Assembly: GCF_000423125.1 (NCBI RefSeq)
Contig: NZ_AUHJ01000001.1
Location: 372,001-436,000 of the forward strand
DNA from: Haliea salexigens DSM 19537
GTDB lineage: Bacteria > Pseudomonadota > Gammaproteobacteria > Pseudomonadales > Halieaceae
Length of the DNA stretch: 64,000 nucleotides
Reading direction: 5' to 3'
Shown: positions 46,924 through 55,648 of the stretch, one piece after another
How the letters are laid out: each line of letters begins with the position of its first letter
Numbering within the stretch: the stretch's first letter is position 1
Made by a program: the position numbers and the translations under genes
The notes under the pieces: model-generated
Database searches by the model: none
Told to the model about the DNA's origin: nothing
The model's input: only the letters and a program-made list of their open reading frames with translations

Positions 46924-47690
46924 CAGGACTCCGCTACCAATCCGCCATCGAGTACCAGCACGTGACCGGTCACCCAGGCAGAGGCACGGGCACTGAGGTA
47001 AATGGCCGTGCCCGCGGCGTCTTCCGGCGAGCCCAGCCGGGCGATCGGGAAACCTTCAACCAACTCCGCTTCATGCGCCAGCATGTGCGCCGTCATCTTG
47101 CTCGGGAACAAGCCCGGCGCTATGGCGTTGACGTTGATGCCCTCTTTCGCCATATCCGCACCCAATTGCCGGGTCAGCTGGTGTACCGCAGCCTTGCTGG
47201 CGCTATAGCCGTAGTTGTTGCCATGCGCGTTGGTGATGCCATTTACTGAGCCGATGTTGATCACCCGGGCCGGGTCGTCGTCGCGGCGGGCAGCGCGTAG
47301 CGCCGGCAACAATTGCTGGGTGAGAAAGAAAATCGATTTGACGTTCAGGTCCATGACCTTGTCCCAGCCACTCTCGGGAAAGTCGTCTATGTCCGCACCC
47401 CAGGTGGCGCCCGCGTTATTGACCAGGATATGCACCGCGCTTTCCCGCTCACGTACCGCAGCGGCGAACTGGGTGATGCCGGACAGGGTGGAGAGGTCCG
47501 AAGCGATGGGAATACACTCCCCCAGGGCAGACAGGCGCTCCGCCGTCGCCTCCAGCTCCTCGGCCTTGCGTGCGGTGATGTAGGTCTTCACGCCGTTGGC
47601 CACAAAGCCTTCGGCAATCATCGCCCCGATACCACGTGAGCCCCCGGTCACCACGGCCACTTTCCCACTGACGTCAAACAGGTTGTGCAT
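46923..47690 (-). CDS. Short-chain dehydrogenase (RhlG-like)
   Basis: SDR of 255 residues: VTGGSRGIGAMIAEGF cofactor motif, NNAGATW, Ser in IGSVNG, Tyr and Lys in YGYSASKAAV, and LVLDGGLV at the end. The start region (MHNLFDVSGKVAVVTGG) resembles RhlG-type 3-oxoacyl reductases. Last gene of the six-gene acyl-CoA operon, 25 bases after the carboxyltransferase. The start at 47690 is used because the longer frame runs into that upstream gene. Confidence 0.9.
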   Translation of the reverse strand: MHNLFDVSGKVAVVTGGSRGIGAMIAEGFVANGVKTYITARKAEELEATAERLSALGECIPIASDLSTLSGITQFAAAVRERESAVHILVNNAGATWGADIDDFPESGWDKVMDLNVKSIFFLTQQLLPALRAARRDDDPARVINIGSVNGITNAHGNNYGYSASKAAVHQLTRQLGADMAKEGINVNAIAPGLFPSKMTAHMLAHEAELVEGFPIARLGSPEDAAGTAIYLSARASAWVTGHVLVLDGGLVAES

Positions 47691-47715
47691 GCTTTTTCTC
47701 CCTAAAAATGAGTCA

Positions 47716-49290
47716 TCAGGCGCCATGGCGCGGGCTGGCACCCGGTGGGCCTGCGGACGGTGGACAGACACCCGCCGCACAGAGCGCCCGGAGTACCGTC
47801 GCACGCGTCTCCGCTGGGTCAATCACGGCGTCGATTTCGAGAAATGAAGCCGCTTCCGACGCCTTGCCCGCTTCGTACATCTGCGCCAGCAACTGATCAA
47901 ACAAGCGCTCGCGCTCTGCAGGATCGTCCACAGCCTCAAGCTCTTTACGGAAGCCCAGGCGCACCGCGCCCTCGAGCCCCATGCCACCGAACTCGCCGGT
48001 GGGCCAGGCGGCGGCATAGACAGGCGCGACAAAACTGCCGCCGGTCATGGCCATGGCGCCCAACCCGTAGCCCTTGCGCAGAAAAATCGCCACGACGGGC
48101 ACCTGCAGGCTGGCGCCCGTGATAAACAGGGACGACATGCGGCGCACCGCCGCCTGCCGCTCACTCGCCGGCCCCACCATAAAGCCCGGCGTGTCGGTCA
48201 GCGACAGCACCGGCAAACCGAAGGCGTCACACAGGCCGAGGAATCGCGCCGCCTTTTCCGCCGACTCAGCGTCTACGGCACCGCCGAGTTGCTGGCAGTC
48301 GTTGGCGATCAGTGCAACCGGCAGCCCTTCGAGGCGGATAAAGCCGGTGATGATGCTGCGCCCATACACCCGGCGCAGTTCCAGAAATGAACCCGTGTCG
48401 GCCAGGGTTTCAATAACCTTGCGCACAGGGTAGGCCCAACGGCGGTCCTCCGGTACGGCGTCGCGCAGGGGCTCCTGCCCGGCGCATGACCAGGCCTGCA
48501 CCGGCCCCTGGAAATAGGCCAGTAACTGCTGCGCCAGGGCCGTGGCATGCGCTTCGTCATCTGCCGCAATGTCCACGACGCCATTCTTCAGCTGCTCTTC
48601 CAGGGGACCGATGTCCGTGGCCGCGACCTTGCCCAGGCCGCCCCCTTCAATCATGGCCGGCCCTGCCATACCAATCCACGATGTCTGCGTGGCAATAGTG
48701 AAATCGGCACAGCCAAAAAGGGCTGCATTGCCCGCAAAGCAGTAGCCGTTATTCACGGCAATGCGGGGCACCTTGCCTGCGAGACGTGCCCAGGTGCTGA
48801 ATGACTCTATGTGCAGACCAGCGATGTGCGTGAGAACATCGGTGTCACCGGGCCGGCCGCCGCCGCCCTCGGTGAACATGATGACCGGTAACGCGTGCTG
48901 CTCCGCCAGTTCGCACATACGGTCCAGCTTGCGGTGATGAAAAAAGCCCTGCGTGCCGGCGAGTACCGCATAATCGTTGACTACAACCGCCGCACGCGCC
49001 GCCTGCGCACCCACCTGATCGGCGTTGATTGTTGCCGTGCCGGTAATGATGCCGTCACCCGCGGTGCTGCTCTGCAGCTCAACATAGTCGCGGCGCGTGC
49101 GCTGGGCGGCGACAGCCAGCTGACCGTATTCCTGAAAGCTGCCGGCGTCCACCAGATCGTCAAGGTTCTCGCGTGCCGTGCGATACCCCGCAGCGTGGCG
49201 CCGCTCGCGGGCCTCGTTTCGGTAGTCGTCCCCGGTGCGCCGCAAACGCTCGCGCAGGGCCTGTAACTCGGGGCGCAGAGACTCCTTCAT
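47716..49290 (-). CDS. Acyl-CoA carboxylase carboxyltransferase subunit
   Basis: Biotin-dependent carboxyltransferase of 524 residues, related to PccB/MccB/AtuC beta subunits: N-terminal TARENLDDLVDAGSFQEYG, oxyanion-type glycine stretches (FTEGGGGRPG) and a C-terminal half with LTDTPGFMVG and MTGGSFVAP. It must work with a biotin carboxylase and biotin carrier, but no such gene lies in this window. The substrate acyl-CoA is unknown. Fifth gene of the operon. Confidence 0.9.
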   Translation of the reverse strand: MKESLRPELQALRERLRRTGDDYRNEARERRHAAGYRTARENLDDLVDAGSFQEYGQLAVAAQRTRRDYVELQSSTAGDGIITGTATINADQVGAQAARAAVVVNDYAVLAGTQGFFHHRKLDRMCELAEQHALPVIMFTEGGGGRPGDTDVLTHIAGLHIESFSTWARLAGKVPRIAVNNGYCFAGNAALFGCADFTIATQTSWIGMAGPAMIEGGGLGKVAATDIGPLEEQLKNGVVDIAADDEAHATALAQQLLAYFQGPVQAWSCAGQEPLRDAVPEDRRWAYPVRKVIETLADTGSFLELRRVYGRSIITGFIRLEGLPVALIANDCQQLGGAVDAESAEKAARFLGLCDAFGLPVLSLTDTPGFMVGPASERQAAVRRMSSLFITGASLQVPVVAIFLRKGYGLGAMAMTGGSFVAPVYAAAWPTGEFGGMGLEGAVRLGFRKELEAVDDPAERERLFDQLLAQMYEAGKASEAASFLEIDAVIDPAETRATVLRALCAAGVCPPSAGPPGASPRHGA

Positions 49291-49340
49291 GCGTTACCTG
49301 TCATGGTCGAACCCCGGCGCTGGTGCTTCGTGAACGCAGC

Positions 49341-50123
49341 CTACTTGCCTTGCCAGACGGGGGCGCGCTTGCCAATAAACGCTTCCACCCCCTCAACAGC
49401 ATCGGCGCTGCCGATGCAGATTTTCTGCAAGCGGGCTTCCTCGGAAATCGTGGCGGGCAGTTCCTGCTCAAGGGCGAAGTTCAGGGATTCCTTGGCATAG
49501 CGCAGTGCCAGCGGCGCCTTCCCTGCGAGTTCCTGCGCCCACGCCAGGGCATCGGCAACCAGTGTGTCTGCCGCCACGACCCGGTTGCACAGCCCGAGCT
49601 CATGACAGCGCTGCGCCGGGAGTTTCTCGCCGGTCACGATCAGCTCGTATGCGCGTTTGCGTCCCAGAGTGCGTGCCAGGTGCCAGGTGGCGCCACCGTC
49701 CGGCACCAGGCTGATCGCCGCGAATGCCTGATAGAGGTAGGCGTTCTCGGCCATAACCGTGAGATCACAACCCATGGCAAAGGCGCTGCCCACGCCCGCT
49801 GCGGCGCCATTCACAGCGCTGACCCAGGGCATTGGGGCCTGGTGAATAGCCATCAGAACCGGCTTGTACTCCTGGTTCAACTGGCTCTCAACATCAAAGT
49901 CGGCGCCCGTAACCTCAGCGAGATCGGCGCCGGCAGAGAACGCTCGCCCCGCTCCGGTAAGTACCGCTACGCGAATCTCAGGGTCGGCATTCACTTCCTC
50001 CACGGCCTGCAGTATGTCGGCCCGCAGCGCAGCATTGAATGCGTTGAGGCTGTCCGGGCGATTGAAGCTGACCAAGGCCACGCGCTCGAAACGCTCCACC
50101 GTCACGGTGTCGTAATTTGCCAT
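49341..50123 (-). CDS. Enoyl-CoA hydratase/isomerase family protein
   Basis: Crotonase-fold protein of 260 residues. The oxyanion-hole segments (AFSAGADLAEV and NGAAAGVGSAFAMGCDL) are intact. At the two usual catalytic glutamate positions I see LVPDGGATW, where the second glutamate is replaced by Asp, as in many isomerases and hydratases of this superfamily. Fourth gene of the acyl-CoA operon; hydration of an unsaturated acyl-CoA is the likely step. Confidence 0.92.
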   Translation of the reverse strand: MANYDTVTVERFERVALVSFNRPDSLNAFNAALRADILQAVEEVNADPEIRVAVLTGAGRAFSAGADLAEVTGADFDVESQLNQEYKPVLMAIHQAPMPWVSAVNGAAAGVGSAFAMGCDLTVMAENAYLYQAFAAISLVPDGGATWHLARTLGRKRAYELIVTGEKLPAQRCHELGLCNRVVAADTLVADALAWAQELAGKAPLALRYAKESLNFALEQELPATISEEARLQKICIGSADAVEGVEAFIGKRAPVWQGK

Positions 50124-50149
50124 AGTGTCTATCCTTCCTGCATGCGTGT

Positions 50150-51283
50150 TTAGCCAATGGTGCCCGCTTCGCGGAGTGCCTGGATTTCGCTTTCGGCAAA
50201 ACCCATGGCGGACAAGGTAGAGACCGTATCCTCACCCAGCCCACGCGGACCGTGCGCGACGCTCGACGGCGTGCGACTGAAACGCGGAGCCGGTGCCGGC
50301 TGGGTCACACCATCGACTTCGACATAGGTTTTGCGCGCCACATTGGCCGGGTGGCTGGGCGCCTCCGTAAATGAGAGTACGGGGGCGAAACACACATCGG
50401 TACCCTCCATCAGCTCGCACCACTCAGCCTGGGTCTTCTGTTTGATGACCGCTGCCAGCTTCTCGGTCATCTCCGGCCAGCGCGCCGCATCATGCTGATT
50501 GCCAAATTCAGCGTCCGGCAAATCTGCCAGCTGCATCAACAGCGCGTAGAACTGCGGCTCAATGGAACCGAGAGAAATGTAACGGCCGTCAGCACACTCG
50601 TAGGTGTCATAGAAATGTGCCGCACCGTCCAGCAGGTTGGACTCACGCTGCGTGGCATCCCAGGCGCCAACGGCTTCAAAGCCGTGGAACATCCACATCA
50701 ACTGTGCGGCGCCATCGACCATGGCAACGTCAATCACCTGCCCTTTGCCGGAGTTCGCGGCCTCCAGCAGAGCTGCCAGCACGCCGTTGACCAACAGCAT
50801 ACCGCCGCCGCCCATGTCGCCCACCAGGTTCAATGGCGGCACCGGTTTCTCGTCGCGCCGACCGGTTGCGAACAGTGCACCGGTCAGTGAGATGTAGTTG
50901 ATATCGTGGCCAGCGGCGCGGGCCAGGGGGCCATCCTGCCCCCAACCTGTCATGCGTGCGAACACCAGCCGCGGGTTGCGAGCAAGACAGACATCCGGGC
51001 CAATACCGAGCTTCTCACAGACACCCGGGCGGTAGGGATCGATCAGCACATCGGCGTTCTCGACCATGCGCAGCAGGGTCTCAACGCCCTCCGGCTGCTT
51101 GAGATTGAGTACAACAGACTTCTTGCCGCGCGCGCTGACATCCTTCAGCTGCTTCAGGTCCGCCGCATTGGCACGCTCAATGCGAATCACCTCGGCACCC
51201 ATATCGGCCAGCATCATGCCGCCCATGGGAGCCGGGCCTATACCGGCCAACTCGATTACGGTAAAACCGTTCAAAGGTCCCAT
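50150..51283 (-). CDS. Alpha-methylacyl-CoA racemase (family III CoA-transferase fold)
   Basis: Protein of 377 residues. Although the fold is shared with family III CoA transferases, the motif GHDINY with His126 and the LNLVGDMGGGG motif with Asp156 match the catalytic pair of alpha-methylacyl-CoA racemases; in M. tuberculosis MCR the pair carries the same numbers. The enzyme interconverts 2R- and 2S-methylacyl-CoA so that methyl-branched chains (isoprenoids, sterol side chains) can enter beta-oxidation. Third gene of the operon, 12 bases after the SDR. Confidence 0.88.
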   Translation of the reverse strand: MGPLNGFTVIELAGIGPAPMGGMMLADMGAEVIRIERANAADLKQLKDVSARGKKSVVLNLKQPEGVETLLRMVENADVLIDPYRPGVCEKLGIGPDVCLARNPRLVFARMTGWGQDGPLARAAGHDINYISLTGALFATGRRDEKPVPPLNLVGDMGGGGMLLVNGVLAALLEAANSGKGQVIDVAMVDGAAQLMWMFHGFEAVGAWDATQRESNLLDGAAHFYDTYECADGRYISLGSIEPQFYALLMQLADLPDAEFGNQHDAARWPEMTEKLAAVIKQKTQAEWCELMEGTDVCFAPVLSFTEAPSHPANVARKTYVEVDGVTQPAPAPRFSRTPSSVAHGPRGLGEDTVSTLSAMGFAESEIQALREAGTIG

Positions 51284-51295
51284 GGTGATGTCTCC

Positions 51296-52069
51296 CTAGC
51301 GAGGCTGCATACGAATGGCACCGTCCAGACGGATACACTCGCCATTCACGTAATCGTTTTCGGCAATGAACACGGACAGATGAGCGATCTCCTCGGCGCG
51401 ACCCAGTCGGCGCGGGTAGCAGACACTGCTGGCCAGCGAGTTGTAAGCCGCTTCCGGCAGGCTCTCGAACAGGGGCGTGTGAATCAGGCCGGGAACAATC
51501 GTGTTGACCCGGATGCCATAGCTGGCCAGATCGCGCGCCATAGGCAGCGTCATACCGACAATGCCACCTTTGCTGGCACTGTACGCTAACTGGCCGACCT
51601 GCCCTTCCATCGCCGCAATAGACGCCGTATTGATGATTACGCCCCGGCCGTCATCACCGTTGACAGGTGAATTCTTGGCCATCTGCTCGGCGGCGTAGCG
51701 GGCTACATTGAAGGTGCCCACCAGATTGACGTTGATCACCGGCAGGAACTGATCCAGCGGGAAAGGGCCATTCTTGCCCAGGGTTTTGCAGGCACTGCCG
51801 ATGCCGGCGTAGTTGTTACAGATATGCAGGGCGCCAAACGTTTCAACTACGCCTGCCACGGCGTCACGCACCGACTCTTCATCGGCCACGTTGACATTCC
51901 AGAACGCGACATTGTCGGCGCCGAGGTTGTTGATGACGTCCTGCGCATTGGCCTCGTTCATGTCGAAGATGGCGACCTTGACGCCCTTGGCGACATAGGC
52001 CTCGACGGTGGCCCGACCCAAACCGGACGCTCCGCCTGTGACGATGGCTACTTTTCCTGTCAGATCCAT
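51296..52069 (-). CDS. 3-hydroxyacyl-CoA dehydrogenase, SDR type (HSD10-like)
   Basis: SDR of 257 residues: VTGGASGLGRATVEAY, NNYAGIG, Ser in NTASIAAMEGQVGQ, Tyr/Lys in AYSASKGGIVG, and the HSD10-like segment IVPGLIHTPLFESLPE. HSD10 enzymes oxidise 3-hydroxyacyl-CoA, including 2-methyl-3-hydroxybutyryl-CoA. It fits the operon as the third beta-oxidation step. Second gene after the acyl-CoA dehydrogenase. Confidence 0.92.
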   Translation of the reverse strand: MDLTGKVAIVTGGASGLGRATVEAYVAKGVKVAIFDMNEANAQDVINNLGADNVAFWNVNVADEESVRDAVAGVVETFGALHICNNYAGIGSACKTLGKNGPFPLDQFLPVINVNLVGTFNVARYAAEQMAKNSPVNGDDGRGVIINTASIAAMEGQVGQLAYSASKGGIVGMTLPMARDLASYGIRVNTIVPGLIHTPLFESLPEAAYNSLASSVCYPRRLGRAEEIAHLSVFIAENDYVNGECIRLDGAIRMQPR

Positions 52070-52105
52070 GATGTTCTCCTGCTGGTCTATTGTACGTTGC
52101 GGTGG

Positions 52106-53281
52106 TCAGAAATTCCGTGTGTTGAACGGCGTGTAGTTGTCCGACAGGCAATCGCGGCTGATGATAATCTTCATCACCTCGGAACTGCCCGCATAAATGG
52201 TTGCAATCTTGGCGTCCGTGCACTGTCGACTGATGGGGTATTCATCCATGAAACCGGCGCCGCCATGCAGCTGCACACCCAGATCTGCCGCGGCAATTTG
52301 CAGCTCGCTGGTGACCAACTTGGCCTTGGCGGCATCCACAGCCGTCAGGGCGCCATTATTGAACGCGCGCACGCACTGGTCGACATAAATCTGTGCGATA
52401 TCCAGTTCTGTGCGCATTTCCGCCAGCTTGAACTGGGTATTCTGGAACGCCGCCAGCGGCTTGCCAAACGCCCGGCGTTCGCGCACAAACTCCGCCGTCA
52501 AATCCCAGGAGAGCTGCGCGGCGGACAAATAGCCACAAGCACCGATCAGGCGCTCCTCGGCTAATCCTTCCATCAGATAGATGAAACCCTTGCCCGGCTC
52601 ACCCAGCACATTGGCCTTGGGCACCTTGACGTCGTTGAAGAACAATTCCGCCGTGTCCTGCGCCTTGAGCCCCATCTTCTTCAGGTTTCGGCCACGTTCG
52701 AACCCCTCCATGCCACGTTCTACAAGAAACAGCGTCATGTGGTGAGGGTTGTTTTCGGGATCGGTCTTGGCCGCAACAATGACCACATCGGCGTTAATGC
52801 CGTTGGAGATGTAGGTCTTGGAGCCATTCAGCACCCAGTGGTCACCCTGCTCAACGGCGGTGGCGCGCATGCCGGCGAGGTCGCTACCGGCATCGGGCTC
52901 AGTCATGGCGATGGCAAGTATGCGCTCGCCGCTTACGCAGCCGGGAAGAAAGCGCTGGCATTGCTCCTCACTACCAAAGCGTGTGAAATACGGACCTACC
53001 AGACGACTGTGCAAGGTGCTGTACCAGTCGCCGGCACGCGCGTAGGCGGTCTCCTCGATGATGATCTGTTCAAAACGGAAGTCGGGGTCACCCATGCCGC
53101 CGTACTTCTCTTCTGGCCACACCATCAGGAAACCCTGATCGCCCGCTTTGCGAAAAGCGGCGCGATCGACAATACCCGCCTCTCGCCAGGCCTCCATATG
53201 TGGCACAATCTCCGCAGCGAGAAACTTGCGGTAGGCATCACGGAACATGTTTTGTTCATCCGTAAAATCGCGTTGCAGCAT
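52106..53281 (-). CDS. Acyl-CoA dehydrogenase
   Basis: FAD-dependent acyl-CoA dehydrogenase (391 residues), complete, with LAIAMTEPDAGSDLAGM, WVLNGSKTYISNG and RRAFGKPLAAFQ motifs. At the position of the MCAD catalytic glutamate it has Ala (IYAGSSE), as in long-chain and isovaleryl-type enzymes that use a glutamate elsewhere. First gene of the six-gene operon. A 10-bp dyad with one mismatch lies in its upstream region. Confidence 0.95.
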   Translation of the reverse strand: MLQRDFTDEQNMFRDAYRKFLAAEIVPHMEAWREAGIVDRAAFRKAGDQGFLMVWPEEKYGGMGDPDFRFEQIIIEETAYARAGDWYSTLHSRLVGPYFTRFGSEEQCQRFLPGCVSGERILAIAMTEPDAGSDLAGMRATAVEQGDHWVLNGSKTYISNGINADVVIVAAKTDPENNPHHMTLFLVERGMEGFERGRNLKKMGLKAQDTAELFFNDVKVPKANVLGEPGKGFIYLMEGLAEERLIGACGYLSAAQLSWDLTAEFVRERRAFGKPLAAFQNTQFKLAEMRTELDIAQIYVDQCVRAFNNGALTAVDAAKAKLVTSELQIAAADLGVQLHGGAGFMDEYPISRQCTDAKIATIYAGSSEVMKIIISRDCLSDNYTPFNTRNF

Positions 53282-53300
53282 GCTTTGTTGCCTCTGGTAG

Positions 53301-53344
53301 TTGGCGGATTAAAACGACAGTATGGTGAGCACGGAACCCGCCAA
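53301..53344. promoter_or_regulatory. Dyad operator candidate of the acyl-CoA operon
   Basis: TTGGCGGATT (53301-53310) and AACCCGCCAA (53335-53344) are inverted copies matching at nine of ten positions, 24 bases apart. The dyad lies in the 131-base divergent region between the acyl-CoA dehydrogenase and the GGDEF gene. Confidence 0.5.
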
Positions 53345-53412
53345 CAATGACCCGTGCAGACAATTTTATTGACCTAAACTAACAGCCATCTGCGACCGAG
53401 CCCAAGTCCGAC

Positions 53413-54582
53413 ATGACGAGCAGCCTGCTTGATACAATCACCCCCCTCCTCTGCGGCGCCATGCTGGCGCTCGTCGGCGCACAGCTGTTCATTCTGCACG
53501 TACTGAGCGGCGTGCGCACACCGCCGCGAGGTCTGGGCCTGTTCACCCTGTACTTCCTGTTGTTGCTGCTGGCGGTGGCCGCCGTGTCGGTGGCGCAATT
53601 CACCGCTTTCAGCCTGCCGCCAGGCGTCGCCTTTGCCGCCTCGCTGCTCAGTAGCAGCCTGCTGCTGCTGGCCGGGATGCAGCGCAGCGAAGCCCGCACC
53701 GGCCGCGCTGCCATCGCTACATTGGCAGGGACCGCCACGCTGGGCCTGCTGGCACTGCAAGCGCAACACGCTGCCCTGCTCTACACGACCGCCAGTGCAG
53801 TGCTCGGCGTCGCCATTGCCCTGCTGCATGCACGCCGCAGCTGGCGTGGCGGCAACGCGGGTGACGTGCTGGTCGCCCTTGCGGGGGTTGCCCTGACCCT
53901 CGCAATGCTGGAGTCGCTACGCCTGCTGCTGAGCCCGGCGGCCATGCCGTTTGGCGGTGTCGCGGCGGCGTTGCACGGCGCTGCCCATGTGCTGGTGATG
54001 CTCGGCTATCTGGTGGCGATGATGCTGGAGCAACAACAGCAACTCCTGCGCATGAATACGCTGGACCCTCTAACCCGCCTGCTCAACCGTCGCGGCCTGG
54101 AAAGCGCGCTGCATGTCACCCTGGCCAACGCCGCCCGGCACGGCCAGCCAACCGCGGCAATCATGCTGGACATTGACCATTTGCGACAGTTGAACAGTAA
54201 CTTTGGCGACGGCGCAGGGGACCGCGCACTGCAACAGGTGTCGCGCTGCCTGGAGACCGAATGCCGCGCGAGCGATGTCATCTCCCGCTACGACGACGAC
54301 ACGTTCCTCGCGGTGCTGCCGAACTCCACGCTGGAGGGAGCGCGCAATCTCGCTGAACGTATCCAGGAACACCTGGCGACGAAGGGTTTGCATATCGATG
54401 ATCACCCCATCCCGCTGACGGTGAGCCTTGGAATAGCCGATGCCCGCGCCGAGGGCACGCTGGAGCAGCTTTGCGCGGATGCGCGACGCGCCCTGATGTT
54501 GGCCAAGCACACCGGTCGCAACCGGGTGGCCGCCGTGGAGCACCGGCCGCTGCAGATTTCGCGCAATGGCGGGAAGACCTGA
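53413..54582 (+). CDS. GGDEF-domain protein with degenerate active site
   Basis: Protein of 389 residues: about six N-terminal membrane helices (to about residue 205) and a GGDEF domain (about 215-380). The signature GGDEF is replaced by Asp-Asp-Asp-Thr-Phe at 294-298, so cyclase activity is unlikely. The inhibitory-site motif RxxD is kept at 285-288, with the usual five-residue spacing. It is therefore more likely a c-di-GMP receptor than a synthase. Its stop overlaps the start of the AraC gene by one base (TGATG), so the two are coupled. Confidence 0.9.
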   Translation: MTSSLLDTITPLLCGAMLALVGAQLFILHVLSGVRTPPRGLGLFTLYFLLLLLAVAAVSVAQFTAFSLPPGVAFAASLLSSSLLLLAGMQRSEARTGRAAIATLAGTATLGLLALQAQHAALLYTTASAVLGVAIALLHARRSWRGGNAGDVLVALAGVALTLAMLESLRLLLSPAAMPFGGVAAALHGAAHVLVMLGYLVAMMLEQQQQLLRMNTLDPLTRLLNRRGLESALHVTLANAARHGQPTAAIMLDIDHLRQLNSNFGDGAGDRALQQVSRCLETECRASDVISRYDDDTFLAVLPNSTLEGARNLAERIQEHLATKGLHIDDHPIPLTVSLGIADARAEGTLEQLCADARRALMLAKHTGRNRVAAVEHRPLQISRNGGKT

Positions 54583-55580
54583 TGCGCGACCTGTCCATTT
54601 CGGTTTATTTCGCGCGCGCGGTGCTACGCAACGCCGTGGCGATTGGTCTCGATCCGATGGAGCTCCTGCGCAAGAACCGTATCTCTCCGCGCCTGATGCT
54701 GGAAAAGGGCGCGCGTATTTCCATCGAGCGCTATGCCAACCTTCAGGTAAGCACCATGCTGGCGATGCAGGACGAAACCCTGGGATACTCCACGCGGCGT
54801 CTGCCCATCGGCACCTGGTCCATGATGTGCCATGCTGTTATCGGCTGTGAAACGCTGGGCCAGGCACTCAATCGCTACTGCCGCTTCTTCCAGCTCTTCG
54901 AATCCTCCCCCTGGCCCTGCTTTATCGAAGAACCCGACCAGGTGAGCTTGCGCCTGCAAGCCCAGGAGGGCACCACCCTCGAAGCCTGGCCCGTTGAGTT
55001 GATGCTGTTCAATGCCCACCGCTTCAGCAGCTGGCTGGTACAGGAACACCTCCCCATCCAGGCGGTGAACCTGGCCTACGCGCCGGCCGCACAACCGGAA
55101 GACTACCGTCACATGTTTCTGGCCAACCCGGTGTTCTTTGAAGCACAGCACAGCGAGCTGGTGTTCTCCCGAGCGCTGATGGAAAAGCGTATCACCCAAA
55201 CCGAGCAGGGTCTGCGGCACTATCTGCGACACCCGGCACTGATGATGCTGACGCAGGATTTTCCGCGCAACAGCTGGACAGCCCGGGTGCGTGACCAGAT
55301 CCGCCACAGCCTGCAGGAAATGCCCGAGCTTGGCACCGTGGCCGACGCTCTGGATATTCATCCGCAGACCCTGCGCCGGCGCCTCGCCGCAGAGGGCGCT
55401 ACCTTCAAGGACATCAAGAACCAGCTGCGTCGCGATACGGCCCTGCATTTTCTCGGCAAGCAAGGCATCTCTATTGAAGAGATCGCACACCGCTCGGGCT
55501 TTTCCGAAGCCAGCGCATTCATCCGCGCTTTCAAAAGCTGGACAGGGCTGACTCCCTACACCTACCGCAAGGGCTTGTAG
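54582..55580 (+). CDS. AraC-family transcriptional regulator (AraC_N type)
   Basis: Regulator of 332 residues with an AraC_N-like ligand domain and a C-terminal HTH (LDIHPQTLRRRLAAEGATF and SGFSEASAFIRAFKSWTGLTP). Start set at 54582, overlapping the GGDEF stop; 37 upstream codons belong to the GGDEF gene in another frame. It is the third regulator of this subfamily in the window and a candidate controller of the divergent acyl-CoA operon. Confidence 0.92.
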   Translation: MRDLSISVYFARAVLRNAVAIGLDPMELLRKNRISPRLMLEKGARISIERYANLQVSTMLAMQDETLGYSTRRLPIGTWSMMCHAVIGCETLGQALNRYCRFFQLFESSPWPCFIEEPDQVSLRLQAQEGTTLEAWPVELMLFNAHRFSSWLVQEHLPIQAVNLAYAPAAQPEDYRHMFLANPVFFEAQHSELVFSRALMEKRITQTEQGLRHYLRHPALMMLTQDFPRNSWTARVRDQIRHSLQEMPELGTVADALDIHPQTLRRRLAAEGATFKDIKNQLRRDTALHFLGKQGISIEEIAHRSGFSEASAFIRAFKSWTGLTPYTYRKGL

Positions 55581-55648
55581 GCACCCACTGCGACCCGGCA
55601 TCAATTGTCGTATAGTGATGGCTCACGATAGATTTCGGAGGTCGACCC

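Noticed and set aside
49341-50123. Enoyl-CoA hydratase considered inactive because of the LVPDGG variant
   Set aside because: Aspartate or other residues occur at this position in functional crotonase-superfamily enzymes, so inactivity cannot be claimed.
52106-53281. Acyl-CoA dehydrogenase considered catalytically dead because the MCAD glutamate is Ala
   Set aside because: Long-chain and isovaleryl-type dehydrogenases carry the base on another helix and have a small residue here.
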